Assembly: GCF_032884065.1 (NCBI RefSeq)
Contig: NC_088875.1
Location: 42,455,291 to 42,519,290, forward strand
Source of the DNA: Artemia franciscana
Taxonomy: Eukaryota > Arthropoda > Branchiopoda > Anostraca > Artemiidae
Reading direction: 5' to 3'
Length of the DNA stretch: 64,000 nt
Made by a program: the position numbers and the translations under genes. Shown in pieces: positions 1 through 9,313 of this stretch. Within the stretch, counting starts at the first letter, position 1. Each line of letters begins with the position of its first letter. The notes below the pieces were generated by a model, which was not told the origin of the DNA, did no database searches, and worked only from the letters and a program-made list of their open reading frames with translations.

Positions 1-474
1 GAGGAATCACAAGAGCAGCAAGAAAACAGGCTTGCGGCTGATAGAGAAAGTAAGAACAGAAAGCGTGCCGAGGAATCACAAGAGCAACGTGAAAACAGGC
101 TTGCGGCTTCAAGAGATAATGCCAAAAGAAAGCGTGCCGAGGAATCACAAGAGCAACGTGAAAATTATCGCATGGCATTCAGGTACAGCCCAGTCGATGA
201 TTATAGTAGATGTGTTCAAATTGGGACTATGTCTAAAATTTGTCCCTACTGCAAGGCCTTGAAATTTAATGGTGAAACAATGGGAATGTGTTGCGCCTCA
301 GGAAAAGTTAAACTTCCTCAACTGGCTGCATCCCCAGAGCCATTGAAGACTTTGCTTACTGGAACTACGTCAGAATCTAAGCGTTTTTTTTTTTTATCAA
401 AAATCAGAAAATATAACTCATGTTTCCAAATGACGTCGTTTGGTGCATTAATACAAAAGAAGAAAAAAAACTAA
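1..474 (+). pseudogene. Helitron replicase-helicase, N-terminal fragment
   Basis: Frame 1 is open from the first base to a TAA at 472-474 (157 codons) and enters from outside the window. Residues 1-55 are three tandem copies of a charged module (KRAEESQEQRENRLAA type), common ahead of the Helitron-like domain. Next comes a cysteine motif CPYCKALKF...GMCC, then KVKLPQL, and finally IRKYNSCFQMTSFGA, which matches the conserved start of the Helitron helicase-like domain. The frame then runs into lysine codons of an A-rich tract, where the rest of the gene has been lost. No start codon is visible. This is a fragment and cannot be functional alone. Confidence 0.8.
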
Positions 475-475
475 A

Positions 476-715
476 AAAGGTAAAAACTACAAAAAAAAAA
501 TAAAAAGAAAATACTAAAAAAAAATAAAAAAGCTAAAAAAAGAAAAAAAAAAAAAAAAAAAGAAAAAAACTAAAAAAAGGTAAAAACTACAAAAAAGTAA
601 ATAGAAAAAAAACAACTAAAAACTAGTAAAAAAAACTAAAAAAACTAAAAACTGAAAAAGAAAAAAAGTAAAAAAAGGAAAAAACTAAAAAATAAAGGAG
701 AAAAAGAAAACTATA
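476..715. repeat. A-rich low-complexity tract
   Basis: A run of variants of ctaaaaaaggtaaaaact and long A stretches fills the space between the broken Helitron frame and the minisatellite. The opposite-strand open frame here encodes only Phe, Ser and Tyr-rich sequence and is not a gene. Confidence 0.85.
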
Positions 716-1048
716 GACCGGGACACAGGGAATATAAATGACGACCGGGACACTCAAAGAGAAATCACAGACTGGGACACTGGGACACAAATAACGACCG
801 GGAGATATAAATGACGACCGGGACACTCAAAGATAAATTACAGACCGGGACACAAATGACGACCGGGACACAGGGAATATAAATGACGACCGGGACGCTC
901 AAAGAGAAATTACAGACTGGGACACAGTGACACAAATGATGACCGGGATACTGGGAATATAAATGACGACCGGGACACAGGAAAACAACTACAAGGGGGA
1001 TGCCGGGGGCACAGGGGGATATATAAATGACGACGGGGACACAGGGAA
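716..1048. repeat. GACCGGGACAC minisatellite
   Basis: Irregular tandem repeats built on gaccgggacac and cagggaatataaatgac with unit lengths of roughly 25 to 60 bp. It sits exactly where the central part of the Helitron gene should be and stops two bases before the helicase reading frame resumes. Confidence 0.85.
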
Positions 1049-1049
1049 T

Positions 1050-1247
1050 GTTCGATTAGCAATCACCATCAACAAAGCTCAAGGGCAATCATTAGAATAA
1101 TCAGGCATAGATCTGAATACGGATTGTTTTTCCCATGGACAATTTTATGTTGCATGTTCAAGAGTCGGTAAACCTGACAATCTATTTATATGCACAGACA
1201 ATGGGACATCGAAGAGTGTTGTATATTCGCAAGTTTTACGTAGTTAA
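1050..1247 (+). pseudogene. Helitron Pif1-type helicase, C-terminal fragment
   Basis: Translation gives VRLAITINKAQGQSLE, a stop, then SGIDLNTDCFSHGQFYVACSRV and a tail DNLFICTDNG...VVYSQVLRS before TAA at 1245-1247. INKAQGQS and FYVACSRV are the last helicase motifs of Pif1/Helitron helicases (motif V/VI region). One in-frame TAA follows LE. The fragment continues the same element as the 1-474 piece, with the intervening protein missing. Confidence 0.85.
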
Positions 1248-1248
1248 A

Positions 1249-1249
<1 letters not shown>

Positions 1250-1295
<46 letters not shown>
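1250..1295. repeat. (AT)n microsatellite
   Basis: About 46 bp of uninterrupted AT dinucleotides between the helicase stop codon and the Helitron 3' end. Confidence 0.95.
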
Positions 1296-1297
<2 letters not shown>

Positions 1298-1330
1298 TTC
1301 TATATTCACAGGTGGGACACTACTACAATG

Positions 1331-1403
1331 GCGCGTAACGACTTACACGCGCGGGGGGGGGGGGGGCTTGGAGGGGGGCACGAAGCGCCACCCCAACAGC
1401 TAG
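1331..1403 (+). other. Helitron 3' terminus (hairpins and CTAG)
   Basis: GCGCGT (1331-1336) pairs with ACGCGC (1347-1352). A G-run then leads into a second GC-rich imperfect stem (about 1373-1394, loop near acgaa). Five bases later comes CTAG at 1400-1403, followed by T. A stem close to CTRR with T next is the classic Helitron end. Confidence 0.7.
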
Positions 1404-1435
1404 TAATATATATAACTTGATGCATGTTGAGGTAG

Positions 1436-1576
1436 GAGGACGCCGCAAGGGAGTATTTAAGGAAAATAGGAATTTCCTGGAAGGGTGTAAAGAGAGAGGC
1501 TTTGAATAAATTGGGATGGAGGAGTGTGTGGAGCTGTGCTGGCCTCAGGTAGCTTGGAGCTGCGGCGAATTTTTAG
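1436..1576 (+). pseudogene. LINE ORF2 C-terminal tail fragment
   Basis: Frame from 1436 reads EDAAREYLRKIGISWKGVKR, then EALNKLGWRSVWSCAGLR, a stop, and LGAAANF before a second stop. The W..vk..al...gWRs pattern is found at the extreme C-terminus of some LINE reverse transcriptases, downstream of the RW.GHV motif. Clade not assigned. Confidence 0.45.
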
Positions 1577-1619
1577 TAGAATTTATACTTCAAAATAGTG
1601 CTACTCTTATTAAGGATGA

Positions 1620-1719
1620 NNNNNNNNNNNNNNNNNNNNNNNNNNNNNNNNNNNNNNNNNNNNNNNNNNNNNNNNNNNNNNNNNNNNNNNNNNNNNNNNN
1701 NNNNNNNNNNNNNNNNNNN
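1620..1719. other. Assembly gap, 100 N
   Basis: A run of exactly 100 N, the usual placeholder for a gap of unknown size. Order across it cannot be taken for granted. Confidence 0.99.
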
Positions 1720-1858
1720 AAGAGCAACAGGAACGACTATTAGACCAATATAAGCAACAGCATTGACAGATGTTTGATAGAGCAACCTAATAATGGATAA
1801 AAAATTCTATTAATTCTTATTTTATCTGTTGTCTTTTTTAATTGGATTTTTGGTTTTT
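1720..1858. other. No gene seen
   Basis: Short AT-rich stretch between the gap and the 5' end of family S copy A. It ends in a T-run, as do the other S 5' flanks. No coding or RNA signal recognised. Confidence 0.6.
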
Positions 1859-2383
1859 ATGTCACTTGATATTTACCAAGTGTCATAAAGCGATTGCAAT
1901 TTTTGTTGGTCTGTCTATCCCGGTTTTGCTAGTTTGGGTACTTCCAGATAAGATAGGACAATGAAATTTGGTAGGTGTATCAGAGACTAGATCTGATTAA
2001 ATTAGAAATAGTTTTTTCCCCGATTCAACCATCTGGGGAGGAGTGGGGGGTGGGACGGTTAATTCGGAAAAATAGAAAAAATTAGATATTTTGAACTTAC
2101 GAATGGGTAATTTGATATTTAGAAGAGTATCGTGTCCAGAGCTCCTATTTTAAATTTTGACAGGATCTGGTGACATTGGGGGAGTTGGAGGGGGAAAACG
2201 GAAATCTTGGAAAACGCTTAGAGTGGAGAGATCGGGATGAAATTTGGTGAGACAAATAAGGACAAGTTATAGATACGTGATTGACATAACCGGAATGGAC
2301 CGCTAACATAACCGCTCTCTTTGGGGGAGTTGGGGGGGGGGGAGGTAATTTGGAAAAATTAGAAAAAATGAGGTATTTTTAAT
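1859..2383 (+). repeat. Family S copy A, left part (palindromic end and first units)
   Basis: Holds the 5' palindrome, the leader and almost two G-rich units (motifs tggtgacattgggggagttg, ggaaaacgctta, atacgtgattgacataac). The series stops at ttagaaaaaatgaggtattt, where LINE sequence begins. Confidence 0.8.
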
Positions 2384-5300
2384 TTCTGAGTTCTTTTCTG
2401 AGTTCTTTATTTAACATTAAAATCCATAAACAAAAAATTACTTCAAGACAATCTCCCCCATAAGGCTCCATGGCCGGGAAAGAACAGGGGAGAAAAAAAT
2501 ACCAACAACAAAAAAATATAAACAAAAACCAAAAAACAAAATTGAGTCGCCCACCTTAGTAATCTCCAAAAAATGACAAGCTAGGCAGGGGGGTAGCACA
2601 TGATTTCACCAACTCAATTAAATATCCAACTCAATCCAGAGACATCAACTCCAAGGGAAACCGGAATAAAAAATAAAGAGACAAAAAAAGCAACAAAAAA
2701 AACAAAACAAAAAACAACAAACAAACAAAATTATTTACTAGCTAGAAAATCTCTAACATAATTTTTGAACATACCAAACGAGTGGCAGTGTCGTACGAAC
2801 TCTGGGAGCGTGTTCCAGATCCTGTTGCAAGCTGTCAGAGGGTTGAAGTTAGACCTCACTGATGGAGTGTGAAGAACCTGTAAATTATTGGAAGGGCGGA
2901 GATGATAAGTCGATTGATCAGAAACAAAATATATATTATTGCATAGAATAGTAGGAAGATGGCCTTGCAACTGTTAAAAAACGAAAGAAGAACAAGACAG
3001 AAAATAGAGAGATTTCAAATCAAGCAAGGGTTTAAGTGAAAAACGGTTAGTTTCCTGAATAAGAGTCCTTGCTTTATCATAAAGTTTTGAAAGTGGCTTC
3101 AGAGACGAGTGAAAAGTTGACATCCAAATAACAGAACAATATGAAACATAAGACTGAACTAGGCTGCAGAACAAGAGTCTAAGAATCGACCCTGGAAATA
3201 TATATTTGAGCTTTCTAAGGATTCCGAGACTCCTGGAGACTTTCATTTTAATCAGGTCAATATGATGCTTGAACGAAAGATTTTCGCCAAGCAAGATGCC
3301 TAGGAATCGAACATAACGATCCTTAGGTCTACTTAGAGAACCTCTTGATAAATTTATTTCATTTAAATCAGGGCAAGCCTTTGAGACTCTGGAGAAAATG
3401 AGAAAACATGACTTTTCGACATTTAAGGCAAGATAATTTACATCAAACCACTGGATCACTCTTTCAAAAAGGGCTATCATCCTTGAACGAAGATCAGACT
3501 CAGTTCTACCAGTTGTGCCAAGAGTAATGTCATCAGCAAAAGCAATAAGTGTATCCGGTAAGGACAAACTCTTGTCACAGCTAGTGACGGATACTGGTTG
3601 ATAAAGACGACAGCAAATGGTAGGTTTTAAATTTTTAACCGCATTAATAAGGTCATTGACGTAGATTAAAAAGAGTATCGGCCCAATGACAGATCCTTGT
3701 GGAACACCAGACTCTATTCCAGAAGGATTAGAAAAGTCCGGATGAACCGAGATGACTCGACCAGATAAATATGATAGAAACCATGAATAAGCATTCCCTC
3801 TTATACCAATATGGGACATTTTCAGAAGAAGAATCTTGTGTGTTAATGAGTCAAACGCTTTTCGAACATCAAGAAAAAGAGCAGTAGGTATCAAACCAGA
3901 GTCAAGAGCTGAATTTAAATAATTCAAGAGAGTTGCACATGCATGCTCAGTTGAATGTTTCGCCCTAAAACGAAACTAAAAATCATGAAAAAAGTATTTA
4001 GAATTAAGAAAATCAAGAAGTCGAGAAAGCATAGCTTTTTCAAAAATTTTACTAAACACTGATAAAAGAGATATGGGACGATAATTTGCAGGATCATTCC
4101 TTGATCCACCTTTAAAAAGGATGATAACACGAGCACGCTTTAGAGCACTTGGGAAGACACCATTTTCAAAAGAAAGATTGACAATTCTCGTGAGGGCACA
4201 CACAATGACAGGAAGAATGAACTTGACAACCTTAGTCGGAATACGGTCTGGGCCAGAAGATCAAGAACCCCTCAAACAATTGACAATTCTGGCTATTTCA
4301 GCTTCAGAGACAGGTTCCAATGCCATTGATTTAGGACAAGGTGGTCCTAGATAAGACCTAAAATCAGGTAGAGAAGAAGAAGGACTTACAGAAGAGGCTG
4401 TAGTTTTGCCAATATTAGCAAAATAGGAAGTAAACGCATCTTGAACTTTTAGCTCACCCTCTACATTTTTCCCGTCAATCACAACACTTGAAAGGACAGA
4501 AGGAGGCAGAAAAGATGGCCCGATAACAGAATTGATTACTTGCCATGTCTTCCTAATGTCTTTACCGCACGCAGAGAACTTTCTGTGATAAAATAACGAT
4601 TTAGCCCTTCGGCAAAGCGAATTGTAAACTCTTGTATAAGCTTTGAAAAGTTGAAGCCGAGAATCACGCGAAAATGGCTTAGAGCATCTGTAAGCCTTCC
4701 AAAGATAATTTTTCTTCCTCCAACTTTTAAGGAGTCCAGGGGTCATCCAAGGATTCGAAGGGGTTGTTCTTTTCGATGCTGGATTCGACTGTGGTGCATT
4801 ACATGTATCAAAGATAACTTCTTTCAAAGAATCATAAAACGAATTAAACAAAGAATCTATGTCAGACCCATTTTCAGAAATACTCCACGAACGACCTGCC
4901 AACCGTGACCTAAGAATATGCAAGTCCTGATCATTAAATTTTAAAGAGGAGAAACCAGCTTCTTGGCTCCTCCTTGGCAACGAATCGGAAAAATCATACA
5001 TGGAAAAAACAGGAAAATGGTCTAAGATATCACTCATCAATATAGAATTTCGTACCAATGTCAAAGATGAAAAAATATTATCAACCAAAGAAGCGGTAGT
5101 GTTAGTTATGCGAGTTGGAATGCATGCAGAAGGCAGTGTTCCACAAGCGAGCATTGTCGAAAGAAAATCCAAGGACGAGGATGACCTCCGGTCAAACAAA
5201 TTAAGGTTGAAGTCGCCCATAATTACAAGTTCACATGAATGAAGTTGGATTATTTCCAAGACCTCATCAAGAATCTGAAGGAAAGAGGTAACAGACCCAC

Positions 5301-5730
5301 TAGGAGACCGGTATATATTACCAACAATCAAAGCTTTTGCTTGGGTTTTAATCTCAATAAATATGGATTCAAAAATTCCTTCTTCATTTCTTGACAAGTC
5401 ATGTCTAACAGAGTACGGAAGACATTCCGAAACATAAACAGCAAGGCCACCTTTAGCCATCCTACTTCGATTCAAATATTCCATCTTGTACCCATCTTGT
5501 ACATGCAATATAGATTCGTTTTTTGAATCAAGGAAAGTCTCACAAAGACCAATGAAGTCAGGGTGGCCACTACGCACTATTTTTTTCAACTCATCAAACG
5601 AAGAGCAAAGACCCTGAACATTAAGCTGAAGTATAGAGAATATACCATCTCGTTTGGATACTCGATCTAAATCAGATACGTATTTACTACTAACTGAAAA
5701 ATGGGGATTTGATGGTGATTTGTTAGGACT
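2384..5730 (-). mobile_element. LINE1 copy: CR1/Daphne-like LINE inserted in family S
   Basis: About 3.35 kb of LINE on the minus strand: endonuclease and reverse transcriptase frame, then an A/C-rich 3' region on the left. S units flank it on both sides, ending at about 2383 and resuming at about 5731, so it landed inside an existing S copy. A roughly 150-bp part of the S unit is missing at the join. The 3' region shares aaggctccatggcc with the LINE at 35243, marking the same family. The 5' end is probably truncated, because the frame enters directly from S sequence. Confidence 0.85.
2731..5730 (-). pseudogene. LINE ORF2: APE endonuclease and reverse transcriptase
   Basis: A single minus-strand frame runs from S-derived sequence to a stop at 2731-2733, broken only by in-frame stops at 4261-4263, 3976-3978 and 2974-2976. 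Endonuclease motifs in order are FSILQLNVQGL, LCETFLDS, GGLAVYVS, GNIYRSPSGS, VIMGDFNLNL and SDILDHFPVF. Reverse transcriptase motifs are NYRPISLLSVFSKIFEKAM, LFLDVRKAFDSLTH, GVPQGSVIGPILFLIYVNDL, LIAFADDITLG (catalytic FADD) and FLGILLGENLSF. The C-terminus (YHLRPSNN...WNTLPEFVRHCHS) is the usual CR1-type tail. The Met that opens the longest frame lies in S sequence and is not a real start. Lack of frameshifts suggests a fairly recent death. Confidence 0.88.
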
Positions 5731-6256
5731 GACGCTTAGAGTGGAGATATCGTGATGATACTTAGTGGGAAGAATAAGCATAGGTCCTAGATACGTGATT
5801 GACATAACCAGACTGGATTGGCTCTTTTTGGGGGAGTTATGGGAGGGGTTAAATTCTGAAAAATTAGAAAAAGTGTATTTTTAATTTACGAACAGGTGAT
5901 CAGATCTTAATGAAAATTGATGTTTAGAAGGATCTTGTGCCTCAGAGCTGTTATTTTAAATCCCGACTGGATCTGTTGACATTTGGGGGAGTTGGAGGGG
6001 GAAACCGGAAATCTTGGAAAACACTTAGTGTAGAAATCGGAATGAAAATTGATGGGAAGAATTGGCACATGTCCTAGATACGTTACTAACATCCGGACTG
6101 GATCTGCTCTCTTTAGGGGAGTTGGGGGGATTTGCTAGTTTGGGCACTTCCAGATGAGTTAGGGCGATGAAGCTGGCAGGCGTATCAGGGACCATGCTAG
6201 ATTAAATTATAAATAGTCTTTTCCCTGATTCCACCATCTGGGGGGATTTAGCGAAT
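5731..6256 (+). repeat. Family S copy A, right part of unit array
   Basis: G-rich units resume mid-unit at gacgcttagagtgga (5731) and run to the ccatctggggggatt boundary near 6256, including a second copy of the leader-type segment (cacttccagatgagttaggg). Confidence 0.75.
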
Positions 6257-6314
6257 AAGATATTTGAGGAGAGTTTTATTTGCCGATAAAACATACGAGT
6301 GTTCTCATAAGTTT

Positions 6315-6384
6315 GGCTTGTGGTATAGGGGTGATGTTCTCGCTTAGGGTGCGAGAGGTCTCAAGTTCGAATCCTGGACCATCA
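6315..6384 (+). tRNA. tRNA-Pro(AGG)-like sequence, degenerate
   Basis: The anticodon stem CTCGC-TTAGGGT-GCGAG (6339-6355) is perfect, with AGG at 6346-6348. An A-box-like tggtataggggt and a B-box-like agttcgaatcc are in the right order and spacing, for about 70 nt overall. The acceptor arms (GGCTTGT against ACCATCA) pair poorly and the T-stem has a mismatch, so it is unlikely to be a working tRNA. It could be a tRNA pseudogene or the head of a tRNA-derived SINE. It sits inside S copy A. Confidence 0.55.
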
Positions 6385-6429
6385 TAATTTTTACACGAAG
6401 AAGTTCTGAAACTAGATACGTGATCAATA

Positions 6430-6694
6430 TAGCGATCACTGAAAGTTGACTGGCATATCAGGGACCCGACCAGATTAAATTAGAATTAGTCGCTTCCCCG
6501 ATTTGACCATCTGGGGGGGGGGAGACGGTTAGTTCTGAAAAATTAGAAAAACGTGGTATTTTTGACTTAAGAAGGGGTTATCGGATCTTAATGAAATTGG
6601 ATTTTTCATTAAGATATTTGATATTCTCTTTGATAAGAAGCTCTTAGCTCTTCCAACCTCGTCACAAGTGCCATATGAGCTCTTTGCTCTTGTT
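6430..6694 (+). repeat. Family S copy A, last unit and 3' terminus
   Basis: A leader-type segment (gacccgaccagattaaatta) and one short unit, then the family 3' end with gctcttagctcttcc, the CAAGTGCCAT box and gctcttgtt. Confidence 0.7.
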
Positions 6695-6851
6695 CTATCT
6701 GAAGTTTTGAATAACATTTTAGAAATAATTAACCAATAAAGCCGATCAACTTTTGAGAGTTTAGGGTATAATAATATGTTTTAAAATTATTGTTAAGAAG
6801 GCTTAGCCGCTAAGACTAGGAACAAGTGGAGTTGAAGAGGGAGTATTGGGC

Positions 6852-7062
6852 AACGATAAAATCGATCAAGTGGATAGGTTAACTTACTTAGGTAGGTGTA
6901 GTAGTATTCAATGAAGATGTTTGGTGCAGTGAGGATGTTAAAAGTAGATTAGCCAAGGCTCAGAGTGTTTTTTCGCAGTTGCAAATAGTTAGGTAGGGTC
7001 GGAAAATAAGTTCAAACCAAGATTAAAATATTGGAAGCTAGGGTAAAGGTACCGATGATTCG
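6852..7062 (+). pseudogene. LINE reverse transcriptase fragment
   Basis: Broken frames read NDKIDQVDRLTYLGRCSS, then EDVWCSEDVKSRLAKAQSVF, SQLQ, and in another frame TKIKILEARVKVPMI. D.LTYLG, SEDVKSRLAKAQ..F..L and TKI.ILEA.V are consecutive blocks of the post-catalytic RT region of a widespread LINE type distinct from the CR1-like copies here. At least two frameshifts and stops. Confidence 0.65.
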
Positions 7063-7901
7063 ACAGTGCAATTTTGGAACCACTGTCGAAATTTTCCTTC
7101 AAAACGGAATAACTGCTTAGCAGTGACTTGGAGTGCCATCTCTTGAAGCCGTTTTTGCATTTCAACGAATAGAAACGTTAACACTATATCTGGTACACCC
7201 AGAAAAGAAAAAAACAAAACATTCTTTTCAGTCAATTTCTTTTTTTTGACGAGAAAGAAGCTCCTGACAATTTTATAGGTATGTAATATTCAAACTGTTG
7301 TCACTTGGTTATTTATTGCAAAAAATAAGTTGGAATTAGCACCAATGCATCAATGTACATATGATCTTATCTGAATTCTAGCCACATTAGCTTTTTCTTC
7401 ATAAGAATTTGCTAGAAATGGCAACACATATTACATTGTCGAAACCAGGCTGCAAGTACCGAAAATTCTTGTTTGATTGATTGGAATACCAGGCGCACTA
7501 AAAATGTTCCTACAGCTGAATTCAAACATAGATAATGGCTTCCCTAAATGGATTTATTTCTTTTGCGAATATATTCTATTGACCTTGTCGAAATTTTCAA
7601 TAGACAGCAACAGGCCCTGTCAAAATATAGGTGACTGTCGAAACTTCACTGAACATGTAAAACAGATGAGAAATAATTGGTGTCGAAATTCCAAGGTCCA
7701 CTGACGAAACTATAACTGTTGAATTTATAGGTGCCCGATACTGCCCAAAATTGCAGAGGTTTACATGGAAGTAATTTTTCCCTTTCCTTAGTACTTATCA
7801 ATGAAACTAAAAAATACATAAATAAAATTCTCAAATTTGTAAAACCCTTTTTTTCAGGGTGGGGGCTGAACTTCTAGAACCGTGTCATAGGAATATCATA
7901 T
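7063..7901. other. No gene seen
   Basis: AT-rich sequence with the motif gtcgaaat repeated loosely. No recognised protein, RNA or family S/H sequence. Confidence 0.5.
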
Positions 7902-8103
7902 ATGACCCCTCAAATCCTAACCTATGTTTTGGATGAATCTAAGAATCTACACATGAAAATAAAATCTATTAAATCAAATATAATGACAATAAACTTTTTA
8001 AATTTCTTGAAATACACTCACGTTTTCCTAGACCCTATCCCTTCTGAAATGCTAGTGAAACATGTTAAACTCCTTGGTGTCTTAATTTCTAATAATCTTA
8101 AAT
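7902..8103 (+). pseudogene. LINE reverse transcriptase fragment
   Basis: An open stretch reads KSIKSNIMTINFLNFL...FLDPIPSEMLVKHVKLLGVLIS, ending NNLK before a stop. The K....M.INF...P.P....V...KLLGV.IS..LKW block is the RT region after the FADD motif, where the element recovers the strand geometry. The first Met is arbitrary. No other part of this element is joined to it. Confidence 0.5.
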
Positions 8104-9313
8104 AGTAATTTCGGTTCTAGGTGTTTAACCCCCGCGGAAATCCCCCTCCCCCTGGACAATACCCTCACGGAAAATACTTCTCCTGCCGTGTAAAATAAGG
8201 CTTTCCAAATTTTTTCGAGTTTTTCTTTTTGTAGGGGGAAATAATTTTTGCACTTGTGTATTATACGCCACTAACTCAAGTTTACGCCGTGTAAAACTTG
8301 AGAACAGACTGGTTTCTTCGTTAGTTTCTGTCAGCTTAGCTCGAGACAAGAGAAAGACAAGTGACAGTGTGGCACTGAAAGCAGCTACTTCTGGCACAGT
8401 AAGGAGGAAGCTCTATCAACATCTTTTCAATCTTGAAAATCTCCAAGCAAACGCCTAAAGAGGAAAAATAGTTTGTAATGAGGCGATAGTCGAAGAAAGC
8501 AAGTCACAATCATTTTTTCGATCCAACTCCAAAATTCTGCCACCTGTTAGGTCAGACGTTGAACCGCAGCTTGACGAATACTATGCCTGTTTCTTTAGCG
8601 ATAAAAAAGTGAGGGGTCATATTTTGTCAGTAGGACTCTGGACTTTCCTGACAAAGGAACGTCCAAACTAAAATTTTTCAACTGGATTAGAATTGCAGGT
8701 CAAACTTTGAAATGACCAAATGTTGGTGACATTTACACTGTCAGCGATGAAGAAATCTTTGCTAGACGATTTAAACTGACAGGAAGTTGGCCATTACAGA
8801 TATGATATGGAGATCCTGTTCCTGTAGCATGTATGCAACACTTGGAAAAAACAAGATTTTTGTAATCTAGGTCACAATATCGCACTCCTTATGATTAACC
8901 AATTTTGTTATGCTAAATACTACATAGGCTACTTGAAATGTTTTTGTTAGTTTTATTAATTCTACGTTTTGAATAGTGTTTCATACTTTTATACATTAAA
9001 TGAAGTTGAAGGAAAACAAAGAAACAAGAATATACATGTCGAATACACCAGTTTCCGCCTACAGGTGTTCCCCAAACATTTTATCACGTATCGAATTGGG
9101 TTCCGACTTGCGTCGAAAACGTAACTTTTTTGTTGTGTCGAATTTGTAGGTGAAAATGTTCTAATTTCAGAAAATCGGAGTTTTGTACCCTTTTCAGATA
9201 AAACATTTCATCAAACAGTTAGATTCCTAGAAGTTTTTCCTATATAGGCTACTGAAACCTTTTTCAAATCAAAGTCTTTAAATTAGAACTTCTGGAATAG
9301 AAAAAGTGTTTTT
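8104..9313. other. No gene seen
   Basis: Unassigned sequence on both strands. Short open frames lack recognisable domains. It ends in a T-run at the start of S copy B. Confidence 0.5.

Larger units (their letters stand above)
1..1403 (+). mobile_element. Helitron remnant, internally deleted, with 3' terminus
   Basis: The window opens inside a Helitron. An N-terminal Helitron protein fragment (1-474) and the last part of its Pif1-type helicase (1050-1247) lie in order on the same strand. The thousands of bases that normally code for the Rep nuclease and most of the helicase are replaced by A-rich sequence and a minisatellite. The 3' end shows GC-rich hairpins followed by CTAG and then T, as expected for Helitrons (CTRR end inserted before T). 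Family assignment comes from protein motifs and end structure. The 5' end lies outside the window. Confidence 0.8.
1859..6694 (+). mobile_element. Family S copy A (non-autonomous, interrupted)
   Basis: The 5' end is the palindrome ATGTCACTTG...CAAGTGTCAT (1859-1886), followed by the family-specific leader (ctgtctatcccggttttgct) and then G-rich tandem units. The 3' end matches the other copies: gctcttccaacctcgtcaca, CAAGTGCCAT (6665-6674) and gctcttgtt (6686-6694). A LINE occupies 2384-5730 and a tRNA-like sequence 6315-6384. No protein is encoded by the S parts. Class is uncertain. The short inverted ends ATGGCACTTG/CAAGTGCCAT, the 3' stem and the internal minisatellite fit Helentron-associated elements (HINE) best. 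Confidence 0.65.

Noticed and set aside
623-826. Minus-strand 67-codon frame rich in Phe, Ser, Tyr
   Set aside because: It is the complement of the A-rich tract and minisatellite inside the Helitron; composition alone explains it.
1135-1338. 67-codon plus-strand frame
   Set aside because: A shadow in another frame of the Helitron helicase tail that then runs through the AT microsatellite (Ile-Tyr repeats).
4121-4354. Plus-strand frames over the minus-strand LINE (also 4651 and 5000)
   Set aside because: Antisense shadows of the endonuclease and reverse transcriptase frame.
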